A stretch of 64,000 nucleotides of DNA, taken from NCBI RefSeq assembly GCF_003289945.1, contig NZ_QMBP01000001.1:806001-870000 (forward strand). The letters run 5' to 3'. Shown here in pieces: positions 42,079 to 50,627 of this stretch (within the stretch, counting starts at the first letter, position 1; every line of letters begins with the position of its first letter). The notes below the pieces were generated by a model that saw only the letters and a program-made list of their open reading frames with translations, searched no databases and was not told the origin of the DNA. The position numbers and the translations under genes were made by a program. This stretch comes from Mesorhizobium hawassense. Lineage in GTDB: Bacteria; Pseudomonadota; Alphaproteobacteria; Rhizobiales; Rhizobiaceae.

Positions 42079-43215
42079 ATGCTGTTCTGGGTCATAGCCG
42101 CAATCCTCACGCTGGGCGCCAGCCTGGCGGTGCTTTTGCCGCTTGCCGGCGGCACGAAGGGCGCGTCGCCGGCCGGCGACCACGACCTCGAAGTCTATCG
42201 CGATCAGCTTTCCGAGCTCGACCGCGACACGGCACGCGGGCTGATCCAGCCGGGGGAGGCCGAAGAGGCGCGCGCCGAGATCGGCCGCCGCATCCTGCGT
42301 CTCGGGGCGGTCGCGCGGTCGGGCTCCACCAATTCCACATCTTCGCGCGGTACCAGATTGCTCGCCGGCGTGGCCGTGCTTGCCGTTCCGCTGCTGAGCT
42401 GGGGGCTTTACGGCATACTCGGCTCTCCCGACCTGCCCTCGCAGCCGCTGGCTGAACGTCTGGCCAAGAACCCGGCCGATTCCTCGGTCGACGAGCTGGT
42501 CGCGCGCGCCGAGGCGCACCTCGCCGCCAACCCGTCGGACGGCAAGGGCTGGGACGTGCTGGCGCCGATCTATCTGCGCTTGCAGCGCTTCCCCGACGCG
42601 GTGACCGCCTATCGCAACGCGATCCGCCTCGACGGCGACAGCGCGGTGCGCCAGGCTGGCCTCGGCGAGGCGATCGCCAGTGCCGCCGGCGGCGTCATCT
42701 CTGCCGATGCCCAAAACGCCTTCGAGGCGGCCCTGAAGCTCGATCCGGCCAACGCCAAGGCGAATTTCTACCTGGCGGTCGGCCTCGCCCAGGAGGGCAG
42801 GAAAGCCGAGGCTGTCGCCGCCTGGCAAAAGATGCTCGGCCAGCTCTCGCCGGACTCGCCCTGGCGCAACGCCGTTCAGCAGGCGCTTGCCGAGGCGGGT
42901 GAGCCGGCGGTTGCGGCGGATACGCCGGCGAACGGCCCCGACGCGCAACAGATGGACGCCGCGCAGCAGATGTCGCCGCAGGACCGCCAGGCGATGATCG
43001 AGACCATGGTCGCCGGCCTGGACGACAAGTTGAAGCAAAACCCCCGTGACGAGGAAGGATGGATGCGCCTCATTCGTTCTTATGTCGTGCTCGGCAAGGC
43101 CGATCAGGCGCGCGACGCGCTCGGCCGCGCTGTCGCCGCCTTTGGGGCGGACAGCGAGCAGGCGAAGAAATTCACCGCCTTCGCCGCCTCGCTCGGCGTC
43201 ACGGCGACGGAGTGA
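42079..43215 (+). CDS. ccmI: Cytochrome c maturation protein CcmI (CycH)
   Basis: 378 residues from ATG 42079. Membrane segments at ~1-22 and ~95-115, cytosolic helical part between ([40 protein letters not shown], the CcmI hallmark), then a periplasmic TPR region (~150-375; [34 protein letters not shown] ...). Chaperones apocytochrome c to the heme ligation complex. First gene of the operon ccmI-ccmE-ccmF-ccmH, four bases before ccmE. Confidence 0.92.
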   Translation: MLFWVIAAILTLGASLAVLLPLAGGTKGASPAGDHDLEVYRDQLSELDRDTARGLIQPGEAEEARAEIGRRILRLGAVARSGSTNSTSSRGTRLLAGVAVLAVPLLSWGLYGILGSPDLPSQPLAERLAKNPADSSVDELVARAEAHLAANPSDGKGWDVLAPIYLRLQRFPDAVTAYRNAIRLDGDSAVRQAGLGEAIASAAGGVISADAQNAFEAALKLDPANAKANFYLAVGLAQEGRKAEAVAAWQKMLGQLSPDSPWRNAVQQALAEAGEPAVAADTPANGPDAQQMDAAQQMSPQDRQAMIETMVAGLDDKLKQNPRDEEGWMRLIRSYVVLGKADQARDALGRAVAAFGADSEQAKKFTAFAASLGVTATE

Positions 43216-43219
43216 GGCA

Positions 43220-43660
43220 ATGACGCGCAAGCAGAAGCGATTGTCGGTGATCGTGGCGGGGTTGGCTTTCCTCGGCGCCGCTGCCGGCCTTACCTTCTAT
43301 GCGCTCGGCCAGAAGGCGTCCTATTTCTACATGCCGGCCGATCTCGCCGCCGCAAGCGTGCCGCCGGGGCAGCGCATCCGCCTTGGCGGCCTGGTCGAGA
43401 AGGGCACCATCGTGCGCGGGCAGGGCGCCACCGTCGCCTTCTCGGTCACCGACACGCAAAAATCGGTCAAGGTCACCTATACCGGCATCCTGCCCGATCT
43501 GTTCCGCGAGGAGCAGGGTGTCATCACCGAAGGCGCTTTTGGCCCCGACGGCGTGTTCGTCGCCGACAGCGTCCTGGCCAAGCATGACGAACGCTACATG
43601 CCCAAGGAAGTCGCCGACGGGCTGAAGGCCAAGGGCGTCTGGCAGGAAAGCACCAATTGA
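43220..43660 (+). CDS. ccmE: Heme chaperone CcmE (CycJ)
   Basis: 146 residues. N-terminal signal anchor (~8-28), OB-fold periplasmic domain with the heme-binding His in [13 protein letters not shown] (~126-138), the family H-x-x-x-Y motif. Receives heme covalently and passes it to CcmF/H. GTGAGGCA precedes the ATG; four bases after ccmI. Confidence 0.93.
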   Translation: MTRKQKRLSVIVAGLAFLGAAAGLTFYALGQKASYFYMPADLAAASVPPGQRIRLGGLVEKGTIVRGQGATVAFSVTDTQKSVKVTYTGILPDLFREEQGVITEGAFGPDGVFVADSVLAKHDERYMPKEVADGLKAKGVWQESTN

Positions 43661-43663
43661 TGA

Positions 43664-43708
43664 GCAGGTTCCGCAAAAGTGCTAAGCGGTTTTCCGACCA
43701 GAACCTGC
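43664..43708 (+). repeat. Hairpin repeat inside ccm operon, arm type GCAGGTTC
   Basis: Perfect arms GCAGGTTC and GAACCTGC around CGCAAAAGTGCTAAGCGG-TTTTCCG. It fills almost the whole 60-base gap between ccmE and ccmF, so it would be in the operon transcript. Its arm sequence is unlike the other copies while the core is shared. Confidence 0.78.
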
Positions 43709-43720
43709 GGCAGGCGACCA

Positions 43721-45703
43721 ATGGTTGAGACCGGACATTTCGCGCTCGTCCTGGCATTCGCGCTGTCGCTGGTGCAGATTCTGATACCGCTGGTCGGCGC
43801 CCGCACCGGCAACCAGCGGCTGATGGCGGTCGGCGGTCCGGTCACGGTCACCGGCTTCGCGCTGACCGCGTTGTCCTTCGCCGCTTTGGCGAGCGCCTAT
43901 GCCGGCTCGGACTTTTCGGTGGCAAGCGTGTGGGAGAACTCCCACTCGCTGCAGCCGATGATCTACAAGATCACTGGCACCTGGGGGAACCACGAAGGCT
44001 CGATGCTGCTGTGGGTGCTGATCTTGACCTTCTTCGGCGCGCTCGTCGCCGTCTTCGGCAACAATCTGCCGGCAACGCTCAAGGCCAATGTGCTGGCCGT
44101 GCAAGGCATGATCGGCGCCGCCTTCTTCCTGTTCATCCTGGCGACATCCAACCCCTTCATCCGCCTCAATCCGGCGCCGATCGAGGGCCGCGACCTCAAC
44201 CCGGTCCTGCAGGATCTCGGCCTCGCCATCCATCCGCCGATGCTCTATCTCGGCTATGTCGGCTTCTCGATCTGCTTCTCCTTTTCGGTCGCGGCACTCA
44301 TCGAGGGTCGCATCGATGCCTCCTGGGCGCGCTGGGTGCGGCCGTGGACGCTGGTCGCCTGGATGTTTTTGACCGGCGGCATCGCCATGGGCTCCTACTG
44401 GGCCTATTACGAGCTCGGCTGGGGTGGCTTCTGGTTCTGGGATCCGGTCGAGAACGCCTCCTTCATGCCGTGGCTCGCCGGCACTGCGCTGCTTCATTCG
44501 GCGATCGTCATGGAGAAGCGCTCGGCGCTGAAGATCTGGACGCTGCTGCTCGCCATCCTGACCTTCTCGCTGTCGCTGCTGGGCACCTTCCTAGTGCGCT
44601 CCGGCGTGCTGACCTCCGTGCACGCCTTCGCCACCGACCCGGCGCGCGGCGTCTTCATCCTGTGCATCCTGACATTGTTCATCGGCGGTTCGCTCACGCT
44701 CTTCGCGCTGCGCGCTTCGACGCTGACCGCCGGTGGCCTGTTCCACCCGATCTCGCGCGAGGGCGCGCTGGTCCTGAACAATCTTTTCCTCACCACAGCC
44801 ACTGCAACGGTGCTGGTCGGCACGCTCTACCCGCTGGCGCTCGAGGCATTGACCGGCGGCAAGATCTCGGTCGGGGCTCCTTTCTTCGACCTGACCTTCG
44901 GCCCGCTCATGCTGCCGCTGCTCGCGATCGTGCCATTCGGCCCGTTGCTCGCGTGGAAGCGTGGCGACGTGATTGCCGCCTCGCAGCGCCTGATGGCGGC
45001 CTTCGCCGTGGCGATCGCCGCGATGCTGGTGACCGGCCTGTTCATCGATGGCGCCTCCGTCTTCGCAGCGCTCGGCGTCGGCCTCGCCGTCTGGCTGGTT
45101 GCCGGCGCGCTGACCGACCTTGCCGTCAAGTCGGGCGTCGGTTCGGTGGTGCCGTCTGTCATGCTTCGTCGCTTCATCGGCCTGCCGCGCTCGGTGTTCG
45201 GCACCGCGCTCGCCCATCTCGGCCTCGGGTTGACGCTGCTCGGCATCGTCGGCACGCTGTGCTTCGGCACCGAAAAGATCCTCACCATGAAGCCAGGCGA
45301 GACGGTGGAGCTGTCCGGCCACAGCGTTCACTTCGAAGGGCTTTTCCCGCAAAAGGGCCCGAACTTCACTGAGGATCGCGGCCGCTTCGTGCTGATCTCA
45401 AACGGCATCGCGGATGGCGAGATCACCTCGGCCAAGCGCTTCTATCCGGTGCGCCAGACGGTGACGACCGAGTCGGGCATCCGGACGCTGGGCTTGAGCC
45501 AGCTTTATCTGTCGCTCGGCGACGAGAACAAGGACGGCTCCGTCGTCGTGCGCCTGTGGTGGAAGCCGCTGGTGACGCTGATCTGGGGCGGCGGCCTGGT
45601 GATGATGGCGGGTGCCGCCATGTCGCTGCTCGACCGCCGGCTGCGCATCGGCGCGCCGGCAAAGCGGCGCAAGCCGGCTGCCGCGTTGGCTAGCCCGACA
45701 TGA
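43721..45703 (+). CDS. ccmF: Heme lyase subunit CcmF (CycK)
   Basis: 660 residues from ATG 43721 (MVETGHFALVLAFALSLVQ); the longer frame starts inside the repeat. About 14-15 membrane segments and the WWD heme-handling motif, WGGFWFWDPVENASFMPWL (~247-265), plus the P-His motifs of CcmF (HEGSMLLW). Contains the ligation site where heme from CcmE is joined to apocytochromes, with CcmH/I. Overlaps ccmH by 4 bases. Confidence 0.94.
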   Translation: MVETGHFALVLAFALSLVQILIPLVGARTGNQRLMAVGGPVTVTGFALTALSFAALASAYAGSDFSVASVWENSHSLQPMIYKITGTWGNHEGSMLLWVLILTFFGALVAVFGNNLPATLKANVLAVQGMIGAAFFLFILATSNPFIRLNPAPIEGRDLNPVLQDLGLAIHPPMLYLGYVGFSICFSFSVAALIEGRIDASWARWVRPWTLVAWMFLTGGIAMGSYWAYYELGWGGFWFWDPVENASFMPWLAGTALLHSAIVMEKRSALKIWTLLLAILTFSLSLLGTFLVRSGVLTSVHAFATDPARGVFILCILTLFIGGSLTLFALRASTLTAGGLFHPISREGALVLNNLFLTTATATVLVGTLYPLALEALTGGKISVGAPFFDLTFGPLMLPLLAIVPFGPLLAWKRGDVIAASQRLMAAFAVAIAAMLVTGLFIDGASVFAALGVGLAVWLVAGALTDLAVKSGVGSVVPSVMLRRFIGLPRSVFGTALAHLGLGLTLLGIVGTLCFGTEKILTMKPGETVELSGHSVHFEGLFPQKGPNFTEDRGRFVLISNGIADGEITSAKRFYPVRQTVTTESGIRTLGLSQLYLSLGDENKDGSVVVRLWWKPLVTLIWGGGLVMMAGAAMSLLDRRLRIGAPAKRRKPAAALASPT

Positions 45704-46161
45704 GGCCGAGATTCTCGCTCGCCTCGATGGTCCTGCTGCTGGCCCTGTTGTTCGCCGGCGCAGCCCAGGCGGTGAAGCCTGATGAAGTGTTGCAGGACCC
45801 GGCCTTGGAAACGAGGGCGCGTGCGCTCTCGGAGGGGCTGCGCTGCATGGTCTGCCAGAACCAGTCGATCGACGAATCCGACGCCGATCTCGCCCGCGAT
45901 CTGCGTATCCTGGTGCGCCAGCGGCTGGTGGCCGGCGACACGGACCAGCAGGTGATGGACTACATCGTCTCGCGCTATGGCGAGTTCGTGCTGCTCAAGC
46001 CGCGCTTCAGCCTGCGCAACGCGCTTTTGTGGGGCACGCCGCTGCTCCTGCTTCTGGCCGGCGGCTTGTTCATCGTGCTGAGCGCCCGCTCGCGCCGCCC
46101 GGCATCGACCACGCTTTCAGCCGAGGAGCAGGCGGCATTGGACAAGATGCTTAGCGATTAG
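45700..46161 (+). CDS. ccmH: Apocytochrome thioreductase CcmH (CycL)
   Basis: 153 residues. Signal peptide, LRCMVCQNQSIDESDADLARDLRILVR with the redox C-x-x-C (~49-52), and a C-terminal membrane anchor (~106-126). Keeps apocytochrome Cys reduced for heme attachment. Last gene of the ccm operon. ATG lies in the ccmF stop (ATGA). Confidence 0.93.
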   Translation: MRPRFSLASMVLLLALLFAGAAQAVKPDEVLQDPALETRARALSEGLRCMVCQNQSIDESDADLARDLRILVRQRLVAGDTDQQVMDYIVSRYGEFVLLKPRFSLRNALLWGTPLLLLLAGGLFIVLSARSRRPASTTLSAEEQAALDKMLSD

Positions 46162-46264
46162 CGCATCGCTGACGTTGATGATTGGCTGCACTCGGCCCGT
46201 GATCGTCATTCTATGGAATGACGACGTCGCGAGGTAACCGGCCAATCTCCAAGGGCGACATGCG

Positions 46265-46438
46265 TTACACCTTGCGTGTCCGCTCGGCCTCGATCACCGC
46301 GTCGATTTCCGCCATCGCAGCTTCGCGAGGCAGCACACGGCCCGCCCTTGCGTCGGCTATCCTGCGCTTGATGCCTTCGATCATCTTGGTCTCCCAATCG
46401 ACTGGGACTCGGGCTCGGTTGGTATGGCCTGCCTTCAT
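46265..46438 (-). CDS. Small antitoxin-like protein (orphan)
   Basis: 57 residues, read directly from the minus strand: ATG 46438 to TAA 46265. Starts MKAGHTNRARVPVDWETKMI and continues as basic/acidic helices (RRIADARAGRVLPREAAMAEIDAVIEAE), the look of ParD/RelB-type antitoxins: short, charged, with a Leu-Pro-Arg-Glu-Ala-x-x-x-x-Ile end motif that resembles the toxin-binding arm of addiction modules. No full toxin follows; the next ATG (46261) opens a 16-codon frame stopping at 46211. Either a decayed pair or a stand-alone regulator. Confidence 0.5.
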   Translation of the reverse strand: MKAGHTNRARVPVDWETKMIEGIKRRIADARAGRVLPREAAMAEIDAVIEAERTRKV

Positions 46439-46593
46439 TTTGAAACCTCGTGATCTCGCGCATCGGAGCCAATTGCCAACATTACAAAACTTTCATGTAC
46501 CGGAAATGGCGCCGTAATGTGCGGCTCTCTAATCCTCTTGCCCGAGGATGCTTCGCCTGAGCGCATCCGCTTCGATAGAGGATAAGAAACCCC

Positions 46594-48150
46594 ATGAATA
46601 ATGCCCCCAATTCATTTTCCAGCACCCGAAAGCGCCTGATGGCGGCTGCAGCGTCCTTGGCCGTTATCGGCGCGGTCGGCGCGGGCGCGCTTGCAACCGG
46701 CACCGCCCCGGTGCTGGCCGACGCCGTGCGCGTCGAAGCTCCGCAGATGCCGAGCTTCGCCGATGTCGTCGAGCACGTCTCGCCGGCGGTGGTCAGCGTC
46801 AAGGTCAAGGCCAAGTTCCAGCCGACGGCCGACGACGGCTCCGACGACCAGAACGGCTTCGACAACCTGCCCGACAATCCGCAACTGCGTCAGTTCTTCA
46901 AGCAGTTCCGCGGCTTCGGCGACCAGGGTCAGGGCGGCCAGTTCGGCCAGCGCCACTTCAACCACCGCGATCATGGCAATGGCCAGCCGCGCCCGGTCGC
47001 TCAGGGCTCGGGCTTCTTCATCTCCGAGGACGGCTACCTCGTCACCAACAACCACGTCGTCTCGGAAGGTTCGGACTTCAGCGTCGTCACCAATGACGGC
47101 AAGGAGCTCGACGCCAAGCTGATCGGCACCGATCCGCGCACCGATCTCGCCGTGCTCAAGGTCGATGGCGGCGGCAACAAGTTCACCTACGTCGACTTCG
47201 CCGACGATTCCAAGGTCCGCATTGGCGATTGGGTGGTTGCCGTCGGCAATCCGTTCGGCCTCGGCGGCACCGTCACGGCCGGCATCGTCTCGGCCCGTGG
47301 CCGCGACATCGGCGCCGGCCCCTATGACGACTTCATCCAGATCGACGCTTCGGTCAACCGTGGCAATTCGGGTGGCCCGACCTTCAACCTCAACGGCCAG
47401 GTGATCGGCATCAACACCGCCATCTTCTCGCCGTCGGGCGGCAGCGTGGGCATTGCCTTCGACATCCCGGCCTCGACCGCCAAGCAGGTCGTCGAGGACC
47501 TGATGAAGAGCGGCTCCGTGCAGCGCGGCTGGCTCGGCGTCGAGATCCAGCCGGTCACCTCCGACATCGCCGAGTCGCTCGGCCTGAAGTCGGACAAGGG
47601 CGCGCTGGTCTCCAGCGCCCAGGATTCCGGTCCGGGCAAGAAGGCGGGCATCACCGCCGGTGACGTCATCACCCAGGTCGACGGCAAGGATGTCGCTTCG
47701 CCGAAGGAACTCGCCCGCTTGATCGGCGGCTATTCGCCGGGCAAATCGGTCGACGTCACCGTCTGGCGCAACGGCAAGGACGAGACCGTCAAGGTCGATC
47801 TCGGCACGCTGCCGGCAAGCGACAAGCAGGCCTCGAACGACGACAACAACAAGCAGTCGGCGCCCGCCGCCAAGGCGGATACGCTGGCCGATCTCGGCCT
47901 GACCGTCACCAAGGCGGAAAACGGCAAGGGTCTCGTGGTCACCGATGTCGATCCCGACAGCGACGCGGCCGACCGCGGCATCCAGCCGGGCGACGTCATC
48001 ACCTCGATCAACTCGAACGACGTGAACACCACCGACGACGTCTCCAAGGCGATGACCGAGGCCGCCAAGGCCGGCCGCAAGGCGGTGCTGATGCAGATCA
48101 CCCGCGACGACTCGAACCGCTTCGTCGCGCTGCCGGTCGGCAAGGGCTGA
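46594..48150 (+). CDS. degP: Periplasmic serine protease/chaperone DegP (Do family)
   Basis: 518 residues. Signal/anchor at ~12-38, trypsin-like domain with His in VTNNHVVSEG (~151), Asp in DPRTDLAVLKV (~182) and Ser in RGNSGGP (~257), then two PDZ domains (~300-395 and ~425-515). Gln/Gly/His-rich loop GDQGQGGQFGQRHFNHRDHGNG (~109-130, given in parts) is the LA-loop region. Degrades or refolds misfolded envelope proteins. Located between ccm genes and a two-component pair that may respond to envelope stress. Confidence 0.94.
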   Translation: MNNAPNSFSSTRKRLMAAAASLAVIGAVGAGALATGTAPVLADAVRVEAPQMPSFADVVEHVSPAVVSVKVKAKFQPTADDGSDDQNGFDNLPDNPQLRQFFKQFRGFGDQGQGGQFGQRHFNHRDHGNGQPRPVAQGSGFFISEDGYLVTNNHVVSEGSDFSVVTNDGKELDAKLIGTDPRTDLAVLKVDGGGNKFTYVDFADDSKVRIGDWVVAVGNPFGLGGTVTAGIVSARGRDIGAGPYDDFIQIDASVNRGNSGGPTFNLNGQVIGINTAIFSPSGGSVGIAFDIPASTAKQVVEDLMKSGSVQRGWLGVEIQPVTSDIAESLGLKSDKGALVSSAQDSGPGKKAGITAGDVITQVDGKDVASPKELARLIGGYSPGKSVDVTVWRNGKDETVKVDLGTLPASDKQASNDDNNKQSAPAAKADTLADLGLTVTKAENGKGLVVTDVDPDSDAADRGIQPGDVITSINSNDVNTTDDVSKAMTEAAKAGRKAVLMQITRDDSNRFVALPVGKG

Positions 48151-48160
48151 CATCGCGTGC

Positions 48161-48192
48161 ATGACCCCGAACCCTCGCGGGTTCGGGGTCAT
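48161..48192 (+). terminator. Hairpin after degP
   Basis: ATGACCCCGAACCC pairs with GGGTTCGGGGTCAT around TCGC, 10 bases past the stop. Very stable but followed by GCGCCAC, not a T run; may be Rho-independent in weak form or an mRNA-stabilising stem. Confidence 0.6.
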
Positions 48193-48303
48193 GCGCCACT
48201 AGAAAACTTTCAGCTTTTCCCAGTGGCGGTATCAACACCCCCGAGCCGCCACCGGGAAAACATGGGGCCGAGCACGTAAGTCAGTCACCGTGTTTCGCTC
48301 CCG

Positions 48304-48340
48304 GCGGCAGCGGGTTTCCCATCACCCGCTGCCGCTTTAT
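48304..48340 (+). terminator. Terminator hairpin in degP - response regulator gap
   Basis: GCGGCAGCGGG and CCCGCTGCCGC (perfect, 11 bp) followed by TTTAT. Reads as a Rho-independent terminator for rightward transcripts, separating degP from the two-component genes. Confidence 0.75.
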
Positions 48341-48387
48341 CGCATGTCGCCCAAAAGTGGTCGCCGGTTTTGGGAAGAAGACATGCG
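48341..48387. repeat. Hairpin repeat, arm type CGCATGTC
   Basis: CGCATGTC and GACATGCG around CCCAAAAGTGG ... CCGGTTTTGGG. Abuts the terminator and ends 24 bases before the response regulator start. Confidence 0.78.
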
Positions 48388-48411
48388 ACTAATGAATGCA
48401 AGGTATCAAGA

Positions 48412-49131
48412 ATGACTGCCCCTCAACCTTCCAGTGAAATCGCGTATAACGGTCCCATGAAGATTCTCGTCATGGAAGACGATCGCGAGGCAGCGGACTA
48501 CTTGCAGAAAGCCTTCGCCGAGGCGGGTCACACCGCCCATGTCGCCGGCGACGGCGAGACCGGCTTCGCGCTTGCCGATGCCGGCGACTATGACGTGATG
48601 GTGGTCGACCGGCTGATGCCGCGCCGCGACGGCCTGTCGGTGATCGCGGCGCTTCGCTCGCGCGGCAACACAACGCCGGTGCTGATCCTTTCGGCGCTGG
48701 GCGAGGTCGACGACCGCGTCACGGGCTTGCGCGCCGGCGGCGACGATTATCTCACCAAGCCCTACGCCTTTTCCGAACTGCTCGCCCGCGTCGAGGTGCT
48801 GAACCGCCGCGCCAGCGCCCGCGAGTCCGAAACCGTGTACCGCGTCGGCGATCTCGAGCTCGACCGGCTATCGCATTCGGTCAAGCGTGCCGGGCGCGAG
48901 ATCACCCTGCAGCCGCGTGAGTTCCGCCTGCTCGAATATCTGATGCGCCATGCCGGCCAGGTGGTGACGCGCACCATGCTTCTGGAAAATGTCTGGGACT
49001 ACCACTTCGATCCGCAGACCAACGTCATCGACGTTCACGTCTCGCGCCTGCGCGGCAAGATCGAAAAGGGCTTCGACAAGCCGATCCTGCACACGATCCG
49101 TGGTGCCGGCTACATGCTGAAGGGCGGGTAG
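48412..49131 (+). CDS. OmpR-family response regulator
   Basis: 239 residues from ATG 48412 (AAGG upstream); an internal ATG at 48457 (MKILVMEDDREAADYL) gives a conventional receiver start. Phospho-Asp in YDVMVVDRLMPRRDG, Lys in YLTKPYAF, winged helix with LQPREFRLLEYLMRHAGQVVTRTMLLENVWDYHFDP. Pairs with the kinase 8 bases downstream. The degP location is consistent with envelope-stress control, not shown. Confidence 0.88.
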   Translation: MTAPQPSSEIAYNGPMKILVMEDDREAADYLQKAFAEAGHTAHVAGDGETGFALADAGDYDVMVVDRLMPRRDGLSVIAALRSRGNTTPVLILSALGEVDDRVTGLRAGGDDYLTKPYAFSELLARVEVLNRRASARESETVYRVGDLELDRLSHSVKRAGREITLQPREFRLLEYLMRHAGQVVTRTMLLENVWDYHFDPQTNVIDVHVSRLRGKIEKGFDKPILHTIRGAGYMLKGG

Positions 49132-49139
49132 AGCCTATT

Positions 49140-50615
49140 ATGGCATTATCCTTGCCGGCCATCATGAAGACGACGGCGGCCCGGCTCTCGGCGCTTTATC
49201 TTCTGCTTTTCGCGCTCTGCGCCGTGCTGCTCGTCCTCTACATGACGTCGCTCTCGGCGCGCATGCTGACCGCGCAGACGCAGGAGACCATCAACGACGA
49301 GGTGCTGGGCCTGGCCCGCGCCTACCAGCGCGGCGGCCTGCCGGTGCTGGTGCGCGTGGTCGAAAATCGCTCCCGCCAGCCCGGCGCCAACCTCTATCTG
49401 ATCGCCGACGCCAATGGCCAGATCCTGACCGGCAATGTGCAAAGCCTGGCGCCCGGGGTCATCGAAACCGAGGGCTGGACCACCGAGCCGTTTTCCTACC
49501 AGCGCTTCGGCGAAGGTGAGCTCGATCGCCTGCGCAGCGGCAATACGGACCAGCCAGCACCTCAAGCCGGCGAAAGCAATCCGCAGTCGGAAGGCGCGAA
49601 GGGCCATAACGCCATCGCGCTGGTGCTGAGGCTGCCCAACCAGATGATCATGCTGGTCGGCCGCGACCTCGGCGAGCCCGAACGCTTCCGCGCCGTCATC
49701 AGCCGCGCGCTGACGCTGGCGCTGGGCATGATGGGCCTGGGCGGCATCCTGATCTGGTTCTTTGTCGGGCGTGCCGCGCTGAAGCGCATCGACAGCGTCT
49801 CGGACGCCAGCCGCCGCATCATGGGCGGCGATCTATCCGGACGGTTGCCGGTCACCGGCGCTGGCGACGAATTCGACCGCCTGTCGGAAAATCTCAATTC
49901 GATGCTGGCGAGGATCGCCATGCTGAACGAGGGGCTGAAGCAGGTCTCCGACAACATCGCCCATGATCTGAAGACGCCGCTGACCAGGCTGCGCAACCGC
50001 GCCGAGGCGACGCTTGCCGGCCGGCATAAGACGGAAGACTACCGGCAGGCGCTGGAAGGCACGATCGCGGAGTCCGACCAACTCATCAAGACGTTCAACG
50101 CCATTCTGATGATCTCGCGCCTCGAGGCCGGCTATTCCTCGGAACAAACCGGTCCGGTCGACCTCGCCGCGACGGTGAGCGACGTCGTCGAGCTGTACGA
50201 GCCGGTGGCGGAGGAGGCGGGCGTCGCGCTGAAAACGACCGTGCCCGAAGCCCTCACGATCAACGGCAACCGCGAGCTGATCGGCCAGGCGTTGTCCAAC
50301 ATCGTCGACAACGCCATCAAATACTCGACCGACGCGGCCGAAACGCCGAAGGTTCGGGTGGCGCTGGAGCGCGCCGGAAGCGAGATCAAGCTTACCGTTA
50401 CTGACAATGGCCACGGCATTCCGGAAGACGCCGATCGCGCCCGGGCCACCGAGCGCTTCGTGCGTCTGGAAAAGAGCCGCTCGCAGCCGGGTTCGGGCCT
50501 GGGCCTCAGTCTCGCCAAGGCAATCATGACTTTCCACAACGGAAGGCTTGATCTTTTGCCCGCCAATCCCGGATTGTCCGTGGTCATGAGTTTCCCGTTG
50601 CGGGAGACGCATTGA
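49140..50615 (+). CDS. Membrane sensor histidine kinase
   Basis: 491 residues. Two membrane segments (~14-36, ~184-208), periplasmic domain rich in Gln/Gly between, HAMP (IDSVSDASRRIMGGDLSGRLPVTGAGDEFDRL), HisKA with VSDNIAHDLKTPLTRLRNR (phospho-His ~277) and HATPase_c (NIVDNAIKYS, DNGHGIP, GSGLGLSLAKAI). Transmits to the regulator just upstream. Ligand unknown. GlnE follows by 12 bases and may share the transcript. Confidence 0.88.
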   Translation: MALSLPAIMKTTAARLSALYLLLFALCAVLLVLYMTSLSARMLTAQTQETINDEVLGLARAYQRGGLPVLVRVVENRSRQPGANLYLIADANGQILTGNVQSLAPGVIETEGWTTEPFSYQRFGEGELDRLRSGNTDQPAPQAGESNPQSEGAKGHNAIALVLRLPNQMIMLVGRDLGEPERFRAVISRALTLALGMMGLGGILIWFFVGRAALKRIDSVSDASRRIMGGDLSGRLPVTGAGDEFDRLSENLNSMLARIAMLNEGLKQVSDNIAHDLKTPLTRLRNRAEATLAGRHKTEDYRQALEGTIAESDQLIKTFNAILMISRLEAGYSSEQTGPVDLAATVSDVVELYEPVAEEAGVALKTTVPEALTINGNRELIGQALSNIVDNAIKYSTDAAETPKVRVALERAGSEIKLTVTDNGHGIPEDADRARATERFVRLEKSRSQPGSGLGLSLAKAIMTFHNGRLDLLPANPGLSVVMSFPLRETH

Positions 50616-50627
50616 TGGCACGGATAA

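Noticed and set aside
46206..46517. Two larger frames (minus 46206-46472; plus 46218-46517) at the antitoxin locus
   Set aside because: Neither shows sensible protein sequence; the 57-residue minus-strand frame explains the region better.
46612..48192. 526-residue minus-strand frame across degP
   Set aside because: Shadow of degP; no domain, and degP has its catalytic triad and PDZ domains.
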